A stretch of DNA of 64,000 nucleotides from Bacillus sp. FJAT-27264 (GTDB lineage: Bacteria; Bacillota; Bacilli; Paenibacillales; Paenibacillaceae). The stretch's first letter is position 1, and each line of letters opens with the position of its first letter. The stretch lies in the NCBI RefSeq assembly GCF_001682855.1, contig NZ_MAQW01000012.1, forward strand, positions 806,001 to 870,000, in the 5' to 3' direction. The notes beneath the pieces were generated by a model. It was not told where the DNA came from, did no database searches, and saw only the letters and a list, made by a program, of their open reading frames with translations. Shown here piece by piece: positions 33,362 to 41,943 of this stretch. Position numbers and translations under genes: made by a program.

Positions 33362-34969
33362 TCACGCTTGCTCCGATTCACTGCCGGAGATAATCGTTTT
33401 ATTTCTTCCCGTATTTTTGGCATAATACAGCGCCTGATCCGCATTCCTCAGCAGCATATCACTGGACTGTGCATGGGTGGGATAGTGAGCAATGCCCTGC
33501 GATACGGTAATTGGCAGCACGGTTGGTGCCTCGCTTGTGGCCAGAGTTTGGCGGAAGCGTTCAGCCACAATGTAGGCGTCCTCCGCTCGGGTATCAGCCA
33601 GCAAAATAATAAATTCCTCTCCGCCGTAACGACTGCAAATATCCCCCGGTCTGACGGATGCCGCTAGAATTCCGGAAACACGCTTCAGCACTTCATCCCC
33701 GGTCAGATGGCCATAGGTATCGTTAACGAATTTGAATTTATCCACATCCATCACAATCAGGGAAAAGGGAGTGCGTGCCGCAATCCATTCTTCCATTACA
33801 AGCTCCAGGGCTCTGCGATTAGCAAGGCCAGTCAAAGCGTCCGTCATGGCATGGCGCGTTAATTGATCCGTTTGCTTCTGCATAACCTTCAGGGCAGTGA
33901 AGAGCGTCTTGGTCAGCAAGTCAGCTTCCCTGTTCCAGTGGGATCTGGCAGCAGGGATTTCTATTTTCCCCTTCCCGACTTTGCTTATCAGATTCGCGAG
34001 ATAGACGAACGGACTTGCCAGCCTACGGGCCACTACAATAACAACGGCCAACAGCAGAATGAAAGGTAGCAGCGTATACCAAAAGATTTTTTCCATATGA
34101 CCTATAATCTGCTTGTGGATCACCTCAGCAGGGGACACCACCACAATCCCCCAGCCGCTGGCGGGAACATTGGCATATCCGGCCAGCATTTTCACACCTC
34201 CGGTATTAATAACCTCTTGTTCGCCGCTGTGGCCTTTTATTAGCTCCTGAACAACTTTATTAGCACTGATATCCTCACCGATTCGCGTTTTATCCGGGTG
34301 GTACAACACTTGCCCCTTGGAATCCACGATATAATAATATGAGCCGGTCTCGTCCCTCTCATTATTATCAAAAATCATACTGAAGATATTCTTCTCCTCA
34401 AGGTATACGGTACCACCCAGCATCCCCTGATATCGTCCCTTACTGTCGAATACGGGCTGGCTTATGAACATAGTCATTTTTGCGGTGTTTTTCGTAATAT
34501 ACGGCTGTGAGATATAAGTCTTCTTTGCGGCCAGAGCTTCCAATACTGGTTTGCTAGTAAAGAGTAGCCCGGCGGTTCCCAACGATTCTGGAGACACATT
34601 ACGGATCATCCCGTTCTCGTTCACCAAAGCTATCGAATTGAAATAACTGCTGCTTTGTCGCATTAACTCAAGATAGCGATTGAATATATCCTCCGTTGGT
34701 CCATCTGCACTCATGAGGTTATGTGCACTGAAATCCAGGGTGCTGAGCATGGACTGGAAAAGAGACTCTGCCGTTTGACTCATCCGACTTGCGTTCGCAT
34801 GGTTCAGATTCAGTGTCGTTTCAGTCAGGGACTCCTTCTCAGATTGGTAAGATGCAACCAAAAGAATAGCTGAGGTTAGGACAAAGACCATTGTTACCAA
34901 GCCGATGAGGAGCGCTGTAAGGCCTATTTTTTGTCTGCGACCCAAATGGGCTTCTTGGTGTAAAGGCAT
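33362..34969 (-). CDS. Membrane diguanylate cyclase (dCACHE-GGDEF)
   Basis: The 535-residue sensor has a membrane helix at about 15-37, an extracytoplasmic double-CACHE region (about 40-285; YISQPYITKNTAKMTMFISQP, YYIVDSKGQVLYHPD) and a second helix at about 290-312. A short HAMP-like linker follows, then a GGDEF domain (about 365-530). The active-site motif RYGGEEF is intact, and RPGD five residues before it forms the product-inhibition I-site. It makes c-di-GMP in response to an outside ligand. Two further second-messenger genes, a (p)ppGpp synthetase and an HD-GYP protein, lie next to it on the same strand with separate terminators. Confidence 0.95.
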   Translation of the reverse strand: MPLHQEAHLGRRQKIGLTALLIGLVTMVFVLTSAILLVASYQSEKESLTETTLNLNHANASRMSQTAESLFQSMLSTLDFSAHNLMSADGPTEDIFNRYLELMRQSSSYFNSIALVNENGMIRNVSPESLGTAGLLFTSKPVLEALAAKKTYISQPYITKNTAKMTMFISQPVFDSKGRYQGMLGGTVYLEEKNIFSMIFDNNERDETGSYYYIVDSKGQVLYHPDKTRIGEDISANKVVQELIKGHSGEQEVINTGGVKMLAGYANVPASGWGIVVVSPAEVIHKQIIGHMEKIFWYTLLPFILLLAVVIVVARRLASPFVYLANLISKVGKGKIEIPAARSHWNREADLLTKTLFTALKVMQKQTDQLTRHAMTDALTGLANRRALELVMEEWIAARTPFSLIVMDVDKFKFVNDTYGHLTGDEVLKRVSGILAASVRPGDICSRYGGEEFIILLADTRAEDAYIVAERFRQTLATSEAPTVLPITVSQGIAHYPTHAQSSDMLLRNADQALYYAKNTGRNKTIISGSESEQA

Positions 34970-35115
34970 CCTGCACCCCCTGTGTTTTTACGAGATCCTT
35001 ACAATAAAACAATGGTTAATTTGATTAATTTTATTATAAACGAAAGCATCACATGAACGTTAAGAAAAAAATGCCATATCTATCTTATATGCTCTCAGCC
35101 ATGATAGCCCAAAAC

Positions 35116-35155
35116 GCAGAGCAGCGATCCCCCAACGGGAGAATCGCTGCTCTGC
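35116..35155. terminator. Strong terminator behind the alarmone synthetase
   Basis: Perfect 13-bp stem GCAGAGCAGCGAT / ATCGCTGCTCTGC. On the minus strand it is followed by GTTTTG. Confidence 0.85.
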
Positions 35156-35188
35156 TCACTATTGTGATTGTTAGAAAGACAAGTCCTG

Positions 35189-35929
35189 TTATTCGCCCAA
35201 AAGTTTGAGGAAGCCGGAAGGCAAAGAAATTTTCTGATTATTGATAATAATCCGCTTCAGGTCTTCTATCATGTCGTCCTCACCCTGTGCATCCTTGATT
35301 TCCTTAATCTCGCGGTGTAGACGCTCCATCTGCACATCCAGCATGTTCGCAGATTCAGCAGCCTGTTTCAATTCGAGGGTGAGCCGCTCCGGAACGGACT
35401 GGTTGTATTTATAGAAGATTTTATGCTCCAGGCTAGCCCAGAAATCCATAGCAATGGTACGGATCTGTACTTCGACACACACCAGTTCCTGACCGTCGGA
35501 CATAAATACCGGAACTTGAATCAGCAGATGCAGGCTTTGATAGCCGTTGGGCTTAGGATTCTTGATATAATCCTTGATCTCCAGTACCGTCAAGTCATCC
35601 TGCTTCTGCAGCATCTCGCTAACATGATAAATATCAGAAATAAAAGAGCAGGTAATACGCAGGCCCGCAATGTCTTTAATATCATGCTTCACAGAGGCCA
35701 GCGAGATCTCGCAGTTCTTGCGCAGCATTTTATTCATAATACTCTCAGGAGACTTCAACCGTGATTTCGTATGCTCGATGGGACTATAGTCATGAAGTGA
35801 CTGGAATTCCTGCTTCAGAATTTCAACCTTGGTCTCCATTTCATCCAGTGCGAACTTGTAGAGCAGCATAAACCGGGTAATTTCGTTACGGAATCTCTTC
35901 ATTTTCTCAATTTGATCTTCGGTCTTCAT
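35189..35929 (-). CDS. relP: Small alarmone synthetase (RelP/YwaC type)
   Basis: The ATG at 35929, preceded by AAGGAG, gives 246 residues; the ATG at 35944 lies before that ribosome site. The synthetase domain (about 20-200) closely follows B. subtilis YwaC. Visible are HTKSRLKSPESIMNKM (substrate loop with RxKxxxS), DIAGLRITCSFISDIY, PKPNGYQSLHLLI and EVQIRTIAMDFWASLEHKI. There is no hydrolase or TGS/ACT region, so it only makes (p)ppGpp from GDP/GTP and ATP. In relatives it is induced by cell-wall stress through an ECF sigma factor; no such promoter could be confirmed here. Confidence 0.93.
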   Translation of the reverse strand: MKTEDQIEKMKRFRNEITRFMLLYKFALDEMETKVEILKQEFQSLHDYSPIEHTKSRLKSPESIMNKMLRKNCEISLASVKHDIKDIAGLRITCSFISDIYHVSEMLQKQDDLTVLEIKDYIKNPKPNGYQSLHLLIQVPVFMSDGQELVCVEVQIRTIAMDFWASLEHKIFYKYNQSVPERLTLELKQAAESANMLDVQMERLHREIKEIKDAQGEDDMIEDLKRIIINNQKISLPSGFLKLLGE

Positions 35930-36013
35930 GGAAATCTCCTTCATCAGGTTATGAATTAATCATAGCCAATTCGCTACCGGAATTCAAATATGGAAGAAAA
36001 AGGGCATTAAAAC

Positions 36014-36060
36014 AATAAAGCTGCCCTTCCAGTCGTTAGACCAAAGGACAGCTTTATTTT
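36014..36060. terminator. Terminator behind the HD-GYP gene
   Basis: AATAAAGCTG-C-CCTT pairs with AAGG-A-CAGCTTTATT. It lies just behind the HD-GYP stop on the minus strand. Confidence 0.75.
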
Positions 36061-36069
36061 CATAGCATA

Positions 36070-37104
36070 CTAAATAAAGACTTCTTCAACAGACAGATTA
36101 CGTTCTTTGGACAAGTCTCTGAAAGATTCATCTACCTTCACGAGCGGTTTGAACATATCCAGCGGATTATTCATGACAATGGTACCCATCTCCCCATTGC
36201 TGAGCTGTACAGTCTTCCCGACAAAGTTAGGCAGCAGATGCCCTGTCAACGCTTGTACTGCATTCCCGTTCAGCTTGCCAAATCCAAGCTCATGCACCTT
36301 ACGCAGTACGGTAACAAGGCCTTGCTTAGGCTGATTGGCTCTAGCAGCCGTCATACCCATATAAGTATTGGCGACAGACACGATCCGTGTATAGGGGTGA
36401 ATGTCATTCTTGTGCAGTTTGCCCGGATAGCCACTGCCATCTTCAAACTCATGATGCTGTAGAGCCACTAGAGCGGTAGTTTCATCCTTCATGGATTCAC
36501 GAATGATTTCGTATCCGTATGTAGTGTGGCGTTTCAATTCTTCCTCTTGGGAAGGAGTCAGGACGCCTGTGTGATGCAGAATCCCAGCTGGCACCTGGCT
36601 TTTACCAATGTCATGCAGATAGCCTGCTCTGCTGATCTCATATCGCTCTGCCTTGGAATGGCCCATCCAGGAAGCGATATAATACGATAGTAATCCGACT
36701 TGCAGGGAATGATTGTATGTATCTACATCGTCACGTTCGAACAAAAGCAAGAGCGAAACGACATCCTTTTGCTCATCCAGACTTTCTAGTAGCGGCTGAA
36801 GTGTATTGTCAACCATGGTTTGGGTGAAACTGCCCTTGGCAAGTGCTTCCAGAAAGATGGCTTCGTAGTTCTGGATTGTAAGATCCAGATTGGCTTTCAG
36901 ATCCTGCCCTAGATTATTGACTTGCCCCCCTTGCTGCATGGAGCGCGGCTCAATATCCACATAATCAATCTTGTGCCGGATGAGGATGGTGATTTCTTCA
37001 CTTTGGACGACAGTCCCTTTCGGGAGCACGTGCAGACCAACACTATTGAAAGTGTCTGTCAGAAGACAGTCGCCGTGTTTTAGATCCGTGACATGAACTT
37101 TCAA
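36070..37104 (-). CDS. HD-GYP domain protein (putative c-di-GMP phosphodiesterase)
   Basis: The 344-residue protein has an N-terminal region with a DUF3391-like pattern (DLKHGDCLLTDTFNSVGLHVLPKGT). An HD-GYP domain follows (about 115-300): HSLQVGLLSYYIA, the metal pair HDIGKSQVP, ALQHHEFEDGSGYPGKL with the GYP signature, and IVSVANTYMGMTAAR. In many homologs this domain hydrolyses c-di-GMP to GMP. All listed metal ligands look intact, so activity is plausible. It has its own terminator and probably its own promoter. Together with the adjacent diguanylate cyclase it gives a make/break pair. Confidence 0.92.
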   Translation of the reverse strand: MKVHVTDLKHGDCLLTDTFNSVGLHVLPKGTVVQSEEITILIRHKIDYVDIEPRSMQQGGQVNNLGQDLKANLDLTIQNYEAIFLEALAKGSFTQTMVDNTLQPLLESLDEQKDVVSLLLLFERDDVDTYNHSLQVGLLSYYIASWMGHSKAERYEISRAGYLHDIGKSQVPAGILHHTGVLTPSQEEELKRHTTYGYEIIRESMKDETTALVALQHHEFEDGSGYPGKLHKNDIHPYTRIVSVANTYMGMTAARANQPKQGLVTVLRKVHELGFGKLNGNAVQALTGHLLPNFVGKTVQLSNGEMGTIVMNNPLDMFKPLVKVDESFRDLSKERNLSVEEVFI

Positions 37105-37299
37105 GAATCAGCACCCCTTCTTATGTATAGGAATTTTTTCCTGTTGCTTTTACTTGATCATAGTCTATTAACGTTTGGCCTGACAATATGGTGAAAGTCA
37201 CATAAAAGCCGTCGACTAGGTCCAAAGTATCCCGACTTTAGCAGCACTACCCATATCAAAGAGAGAAATGAGCCTTACCTCGCGTTTTTTCAGGTTTTA

Positions 37300-37328
37300 T
37301 TGACAAAATTCTTTGTGGTAAACTAGAG
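37300..37328 (+). promoter_or_regulatory. Possible promoter of the Dabb gene
   Basis: TTGACA at 37300-37305 is followed after about 18 bases by TAGAGC, a weak -10. The gene start is 50 bp further on. Confidence 0.35.
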
Positions 37329-37376
37329 CAGCAACGTCCATTAGCCCTATAATTCATGTATAAAGGAGTTTTTACG

Positions 37377-37679
37377 ATGTTTGAACATTTGGTTCTTTTT
37401 AAATTCAATGCTAACTATGATCCAGCGACAGGACCTCAGCTTGTGGAGACTTTATTATCTTTTAAAGGGGAAATTCCGGGCATTGTGCAAATTACGGCCG
37501 GCGTGAATGAGACTGAGGAAACAGACAATATGCGTGGTTATACACTGGGACTACGGGTAACTTTTGAAAATAAGGAAGCTCTGCACCAATACGGCCCGCA
37601 TCCGAAACATCAAGACTTTGTGCAAATGCTGACAGGCATCCTCGATAATGTCGTCGTGGCGGACTACCCCATCCAATAA
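37377..37679 (+). CDS. Dabb-family (stress-responsive alpha/beta barrel) protein
   Basis: The ATG at 37377 with AAAGGAG eight bases upstream gives 100 residues; an upstream in-frame ATG at 37356 lies before the ribosome site. The dimeric ferredoxin-like Dabb pattern is clear: MFEHLVLFKFNANYD at the start, GIVQITAGVNETEE, LRVTFENKEALHQYGPHPKHQDFV and a final VVVADYPI. Members bind small hydrophobic ligands or act as small oxygenases or cyclases; many are of unknown role. It is alone on its strand and convergent with a DUF3024-like gene. Confidence 0.9.
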   Translation: MFEHLVLFKFNANYDPATGPQLVETLLSFKGEIPGIVQITAGVNETEETDNMRGYTLGLRVTFENKEALHQYGPHPKHQDFVQMLTGILDNVVVADYPIQ

Positions 37680-37713
37680 AGGGAACCGGGGATAACAAGC
37701 TTGCAGTAGTCGT

Positions 37714-38046
37714 TCAGGCACCAAAGATCCCCTGGCAATCTTGCTCTACAATCTTTAGCTGTTTCTCAAAATCAGGATCAGGCTTAACATTGTCCAGCAC
37801 ATGCCAATGGTTCTTCAGGTCCCGCCAGTAAATGCACCACCCTTGATCACTCCTGCAAAATTGGGCGATTCCCCATTCTATCCATTGTCCATTCAGAAGA
37901 ATCGGCCGCTCATCCAGCAGCATTACTGTATCCTCAAGTATTCGATACTTAAGTTTACGCTGCGGGTTAGAGCGCCCGGAGTTCTGGACTTTTATATAAT
38001 GATCCATGATTTTCTCTATACGTTTCTTTGTAAATGGATCCAGCAT
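37714..38046 (-). CDS. DUF3024-like small protein
   Basis: This 110-residue soluble protein has the pattern LDPFTKKRIEKIMDHYI followed by a beta-rich part IAQFCRSDQGWCIYWRDLKNHWHVLD. I associate that pattern with DUF3024. It has no signal peptide or membrane segment. The function of this family is not known. It is leftward, between the Dabb gene and signal peptidase; no terminator was clearly seen. Confidence 0.7.
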   Translation of the reverse strand: MLDPFTKKRIEKIMDHYIKVQNSGRSNPQRKLKYRILEDTVMLLDERPILLNGQWIEWGIAQFCRSDQGWCIYWRDLKNHWHVLDNVKPDPDFEKQLKIVEQDCQGIFGA

Positions 38047-38124
38047 CTCATCCTCACCTCTTAAGAAGATTCCAGAGGATACTTTACCATATTTACATAT
38101 ACATAATCTGAACCGGGAACACCG

Positions 38125-38634
38125 TTAACGCTGAAATAGTAGGTGAGTTGGAATTTCCGCAATCACTTTTCCAATCAACTTATCCTTGGCAACAAACGGA
38201 ATCTCCCATAAATGGCCGTCATAACTGATATTCCGGTTATCTCCGAGGAAAAAATAATGATCCGCCGGGACCGTAACCGGTCCAAAGCTATAGTTCATAG
38301 GCTCTTTCAGATAAGGCTCATCTACCTTGAGGCCGTTTCTGTACAAAGCCCCCTCTTTGATCTCTACAGTATCACCAGGAAGTCCGATAAGCCGCTTAAC
38401 ATAGCGTTTACCTTCATCGCCCGGCACCGGTGGGTAGAAGACCACAATATCGCCATGCTCCAGGGAAGTCATCCACAGCAGTTTCTCAACAATGAGACGG
38501 TCGTTGATCTGAATGGTCGGAATCATCGACCCGGTAGGAACCTTCATCGCTTCAGCGACATAGGTTCTCAGGAATAAGGAAACTACAAGGGCAATCACGA
38601 GTGTCGGCACCCATTGCTTGGCATATTTCATCAT
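38125..38634 (-). CDS. lepB: Signal peptidase I
   Basis: This 169-residue membrane serine protease of the small Gram-positive SipS type has a single N-terminal helix (WVPTLVIALVVSLFLRTYV). The catalytic Ser lies in MKVPTGSMIPTI and the catalytic Lys in RYVKRLIGLPGD; the family boxes DIVVFYPP and HYFFLGDNRNISYDGHLWE are present. In the last box the usual SxDSR is changed to NISYDGH, slightly atypical. It removes signal peptides from exported proteins on the outer membrane face. Several Sip paralogs are usual in Bacillales, and this may be one of them. Confidence 0.94.
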   Translation of the reverse strand: MMKYAKQWVPTLVIALVVSLFLRTYVAEAMKVPTGSMIPTIQINDRLIVEKLLWMTSLEHGDIVVFYPPVPGDEGKRYVKRLIGLPGDTVEIKEGALYRNGLKVDEPYLKEPMNYSFGPVTVPADHYFFLGDNRNISYDGHLWEIPFVAKDKLIGKVIAEIPTHLLFQR

Positions 38635-38673
38635 GATTATTCACCTCACCCATCTCTATAATTAGCTCTTGCT

Positions 38674-39081
38674 TCATTCTCCAAAACATTCAATAATGCG
38701 GTTCATTTCGTCTTCGACATCCAGCACAGAGTCCTGCGGAATATGTATTACGACCAATCCGCCAAAAATCTGCTCCCAGCTTCCACCGGCCTCATTGACC
38801 CGCTGCTTGAAGGCGGCCAGAATCGGTGAATACGCGGTATCTTGGGTCAGCAACCAGGCATATCTTTTTAAATCGGATTTCCGTACAGTCTCCTGATAGT
38901 AGTAGACTCCCCGTTCTTCCTTTAGCCGGATTACATCCCCCATAGATACACCTGGATTAAAAATCGGTGTCTCTTCTATTCGGTACATGTCCCGGTCTAC
39001 CGGGGTAACATCCAGAACCTCAATCTCAAATCCTCGTTCATCAAAACATATATGCAGCTCCAAAGGCTTCGGCATCAGCAT
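38674..39081 (-). CDS. DUF4265-like protein
   Basis: This 135-residue soluble protein starts with a beta-rich region, then GVSMGDVIRLKEERGVYYYQETVRKSD and a terminal IFGGLVVIHIPQD. I associate that pattern with DUF4265, whose function is unknown. The assignment is by memory of the pattern and is moderate only. The start could be ATG 39081 or 39075; GAGGT lies directly before. It is leftward, 40 bp in front of the signal peptidase gene, so the two may share a transcript. Confidence 0.65.
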   Translation of the reverse strand: MLMPKPLELHICFDERGFEIEVLDVTPVDRDMYRIEETPIFNPGVSMGDVIRLKEERGVYYYQETVRKSDLKRYAWLLTQDTAYSPILAAFKQRVNEAGGSWEQIFGGLVVIHIPQDSVLDVEDEMNRIIECFGE

Positions 39082-39158
39082 ACCTCAATTCTTTCTCATA
39101 AATATCAAATCCATATATGATAGTTTACCTTATTCAGCCCAAAAAACACAAAACTTCA

Positions 39159-40019
39159 CTACTTCTTCAAACTCTTATCTATGATTTTTTCAAGCCACTT
39201 CCAGGGAAGAAGCGTCTTGCCCCATCTCAGGATACGTGTTCCTTTCCCTATTGGATAACGTAGCCGTGGTGAAGACAGCCCTGCAATTCGTCCGATCAGA
39301 TCTGCTACCTGCTGTGGGTCAGGAGCCGATTCGGCGGTCTTTCTCGTGTAGCTCAGTACGGCATCGAGCCGCTCTTTATAAGGTGAATCAGGGCTAGTGG
39401 TAATGCTGTCCAGTCCTTTACCCCAGATGGCGGTACGGAATGAGCCCGGTTCAACGATGACAACCTTGATGCCAAACGGTGACATCTCGTGGCGCAGGCT
39501 TTCACTGAAACCTTCCACTGCGAATTTGGATGCAGCGTAAGGCGCATATCCGGGAAACCCGGACAGACCGCTAATACTTCCAACGTTGATAATCGTCCCA
39601 CTTTCCTGTCCCCGCATCAACGGCAGCACAGCCTTAGTTACAGCAATAAGACCGAACAGGTTCGTCTCGATCTGCCCACGCCAATCGTCCATGGTCACTT
39701 CTTCCACGAATCCACCTACAGCGTATCCGGCATTGTTCACCAGCACATCTATTCTTCCAAAAGTTGCGATCACCTTGGCCACGGCCATATCAATGGAGCC
39801 TTGGTCTGTTACATCCATATGTATAAAGTACATCCTATCTAGCACGCCCTCCTGCCGGGCCTGTTGCTCAAGCTCACTACTACGGCTGAGATCCCGCATG
39901 GTTGCTGCCACCTTGAAGCCTTTCTTGGCAAGCGTAATAGCTGTCAGCAGTCCAAAGCCGCTGGAGCTACCGGTTATAAGGACTACCTTTTCCTTCGAAC
40001 GTTCCTGATAGGGAGTCAT
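39159..40019 (-). CDS. Short-chain dehydrogenase/reductase
   Basis: This 286-residue classical SDR has the cofactor loop TGSSSGFGLLTAITLAKKG (TGxxxGxG), LVNNAGYAVGG, the catalytic Ser in VGSISGLSG and YAASKFAVEGF (YxxxK). Length and the GFG variant resemble the retinol-dehydrogenase-like/YusZ subgroup that uses NADP(H). The substrate is unknown. AAGGAGGGG lies directly before the ATG at 40019. It is divergent from the secreted coiled-coil gene. Confidence 0.93.
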   Translation of the reverse strand: MTPYQERSKEKVVLITGSSSGFGLLTAITLAKKGFKVAATMRDLSRSSELEQQARQEGVLDRMYFIHMDVTDQGSIDMAVAKVIATFGRIDVLVNNAGYAVGGFVEEVTMDDWRGQIETNLFGLIAVTKAVLPLMRGQESGTIINVGSISGLSGFPGYAPYAASKFAVEGFSESLRHEMSPFGIKVVIVEPGSFRTAIWGKGLDSITTSPDSPYKERLDAVLSYTRKTAESAPDPQQVADLIGRIAGLSSPRLRYPIGKGTRILRWGKTLLPWKWLEKIIDKSLKK

Positions 40020-40108
40020 CCTGCCCCTCCTTAATCGATAGGTTTGATTTATATGTTAACAAAAGTATATTTCATGATCAAAAAGAAAACAAATGTTCTA
40101 TTTTCTGA

Positions 40109-40138
40109 TTGACTATCCAGTAATTTTCAAGTTATAGT
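40109..40138 (+). promoter_or_regulatory. Promoter of the coiled-coil gene leader
   Basis: TTGACT (40109-40114), 18 bases, TATAGT (40133-40138). This is close to a vegetative consensus and lies about 30 bases before the hairpin leader. Confidence 0.6.
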
Positions 40139-40169
40139 AAAAACATAAATATGATAGATTTGCGGGCGA

Positions 40170-40219
40170 AGCACCTCGCAGGACAGGCAGAAACGCCTTT
40201 CTTGGGGGTGCTTTTTTTG
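40170..40219 (+). terminator. Intrinsic-terminator-like hairpin in the 5' leader (possible attenuator)
   Basis: AGCACC pairs with GGTGCT around an inner AGGC/GCCT stem, and T7 follows. It stands between a good promoter and the ATG at 40254, so transcription would have to read through it. No known riboswitch class could be matched. A short regulated leader or a small RNA are the options. Confidence 0.6.
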
Positions 40220-40253
40220 TGCCTACTACTATTCAGAGAAGAGGTTGAGATCA

Positions 40254-41093
40254 ATGTGGGAACCAATGAATGCAGACGAGGTACGCAACAGAAAGAGTGA
40301 TCGCTCAGTGGTTAAGAAGGCAGCAACGGTATATCAAACTTTCACTGCTGTAATTTTGCTAACGTTATCCATGCTTTTTCTGCACATGCCTCAAGCCGAA
40401 GCGGCAGCATCAGACTGGGACATGGCGCTGGAACGTATTAGTAATCTGTACAACGACTATTCTGCCTTGCAGGAAAACATCACACTGAATACAGGAACCC
40501 TCCAGAAGCTACGCAAGCTGAACAATGACGAGCAGAAGGTGATTCAGGGAAAGCTTAAATCCACCGGTCAGACCCAAATCGACAACTTGAAGCTGCAGGT
40601 CGATGCTGCACGCAAGAAACACACCCCGCTACTAGAGAAGTATAAGACACTAGGGCAACAGGCGGCGGCTGCACGCAAAGCCAAAGATCTGAAGAATGCC
40701 GCGGTCCTTGATCTGCAGCGCAACAAGCTCAAAGCAGCGGCAGCAGCAGCACAGACAGAGATCAAAGCTAAATCCGAAGCATTGGCGGTAGCCCGTAAGC
40801 AAACCACTGACAAGACCCAGCCAGCTAGGGAGACTCTAGCAGCTATATCAGCTCTTCGGAAGGAAACTATCACAGGGAATAAAGAGCTTACTACTGCACA
40901 AAGGCTTCGCACAGAAGCTCATAAGCGCTATCAGGCAGGAATAAAGCAAGGTGACGCACACGCTGCTGCTGACGGAATGGAGAGCTCTTTTGCCCAGATG
41001 AAAATCGTTCAAGCCTTGCAGCTGAAGCTGATAGGCTGGGAGAAGCAGATTTCCACCCTGCTCCGTGCAGCAGAACTGAAACTTCCGAAATAA
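40254..41093 (+). CDS. Secreted Ala/Lys-rich coiled-coil protein
   Basis: The ATG at 40254 (GAGG nine bases upstream) gives 279 residues. A long N-terminal region precedes a hydrophobic segment TFTAVILLTLSMLFLHM and a likely signal-peptidase site near AEAAAS. The mature part is almost wholly helical, with heptad-like spacing and many Ala, Lys and Gln (about 60-279; LKLQVDAARKKHTPLLEKYKTLGQQ). No enzyme domain is seen, so it may be a structural or surface protein. Its leader contains a terminator hairpin, suggesting regulated read-through. No family was recognised. Confidence 0.82.
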   Translation: MWEPMNADEVRNRKSDRSVVKKAATVYQTFTAVILLTLSMLFLHMPQAEAAASDWDMALERISNLYNDYSALQENITLNTGTLQKLRKLNNDEQKVIQGKLKSTGQTQIDNLKLQVDAARKKHTPLLEKYKTLGQQAAAARKAKDLKNAAVLDLQRNKLKAAAAAAQTEIKAKSEALAVARKQTTDKTQPARETLAAISALRKETITGNKELTTAQRLRTEAHKRYQAGIKQGDAHAAADGMESSFAQMKIVQALQLKLIGWEKQISTLLRAAELKLPK

Positions 41094-41133
41094 ACACCGG
41101 TGCTGATGGGTTATTGATGCCGACCATATTTAA

Positions 41134-41943
41134 TCAGATCAGCTTGACCAGCATGCTTATGAAGAGTGCCGCAGGATACAGCACAACTTGGCCAAGTAAG
41201 GTGCCCAGGAATCTTGAGCCCATCAGCACAACATAAATTTTCCCCAGCTGATCCCGATATTCTGCATGCTGAGTGGCCTTGTGCGTAATAATCCCCAGCT
41301 GCGGGTCAATGAATACTGTAAGCATAATCGTCGCCAGCCCGTTAATAAGTCCTGATGCCTGTGAGGCCGTCGTACTGAACTCTGGAACGAGATGTGCAGC
41401 ATAGAGCGAAGACAACACACCCACAGTGTAGAACGCCGTAACGAAGATGTTCATGACGATAAAACGTTTAGGAATGCCCAGATACCTGAAGCTGTAGAGT
41501 CTTACCTTTGGTTTTCTTATGTATTTTCGGGTGTTCTTGAGCTGGCTTATCGTGACACTGTTCAGCAGCTTGGGAATTGACCCTTCGATTTCCAGCTTGG
41601 AGATGACCCTCTCGAACAGTCCCACAAATGTCGGAAAGACAGCTATAGCAATCAAGGTTCCCAGTGATGAAGCTAGCATAATAATCATTAAATAGTTAAG
41701 CAACGGGAAATGGGGATTCACCTTGGCATAATCGACGAATTTAGCTGTCAGCGGAGCCTGAATCATATTAGCCGTTCTGGATACAAGAACAATGATTCCT
41801 GTCAGGGATAGGGCAATCGCAATTTTGTTTAGCCTCACCCCGGCAAATCTAATCGAATAGGATAGAGTCTCCGCCGTATGGATGATCAAGGTGAGCAGGC
41901 ATACAATAATTAGACTGTTGGTCATGTTCTCATTCATCTCCAA
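41134..41943 (-). CDS. amj: Lipid II flippase Amj
   Basis: This 269-residue protein has about six membrane helices and matches the Amj/YdaH pattern: HTAETLSYSIRFAGVRLNKIAIALSL near the start, VSRTANMIQAPLTAKFVD, and a C-terminal TVFIDPQLGIITHKATQ. Amj moves lipid-linked peptidoglycan precursor across the membrane and can replace MurJ in B. subtilis (established), where it is induced by envelope stress. The start overlaps the end of the DUF2809 gene by 10 bp, implying co-translation. MEMNENM leaves the exact ATG open (41943 or 41925). Confidence 0.88.
   Translation of the reverse strand: MEMNENMTNSLIIVCLLTLIIHTAETLSYSIRFAGVRLNKIAIALSLTGIIVLVSRTANMIQAPLTAKFVDYAKVNPHFPLLNYLMIIMLASSLGTLIAIAVFPTFVGLFERVISKLEIEGSIPKLLNSVTISQLKNTRKYIRKPKVRLYSFRYLGIPKRFIVMNIFVTAFYTVGVLSSLYAAHLVPEFSTTASQASGLINGLATIMLTVFIDPQLGIITHKATQHAEYRDQLGKIYVVLMGSRFLGTLLGQVVLYPAALFISMLVKLI

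Noticed and set aside
40146..40219. c-di-AMP (ydaO) riboswitch upstream of the coiled-coil gene
   Set aside because: Only the CCTCGCAGG-like stretch is reminiscent; the conserved GGGGGAACC and GGGTGAAT blocks are missing and the leader is far too short.
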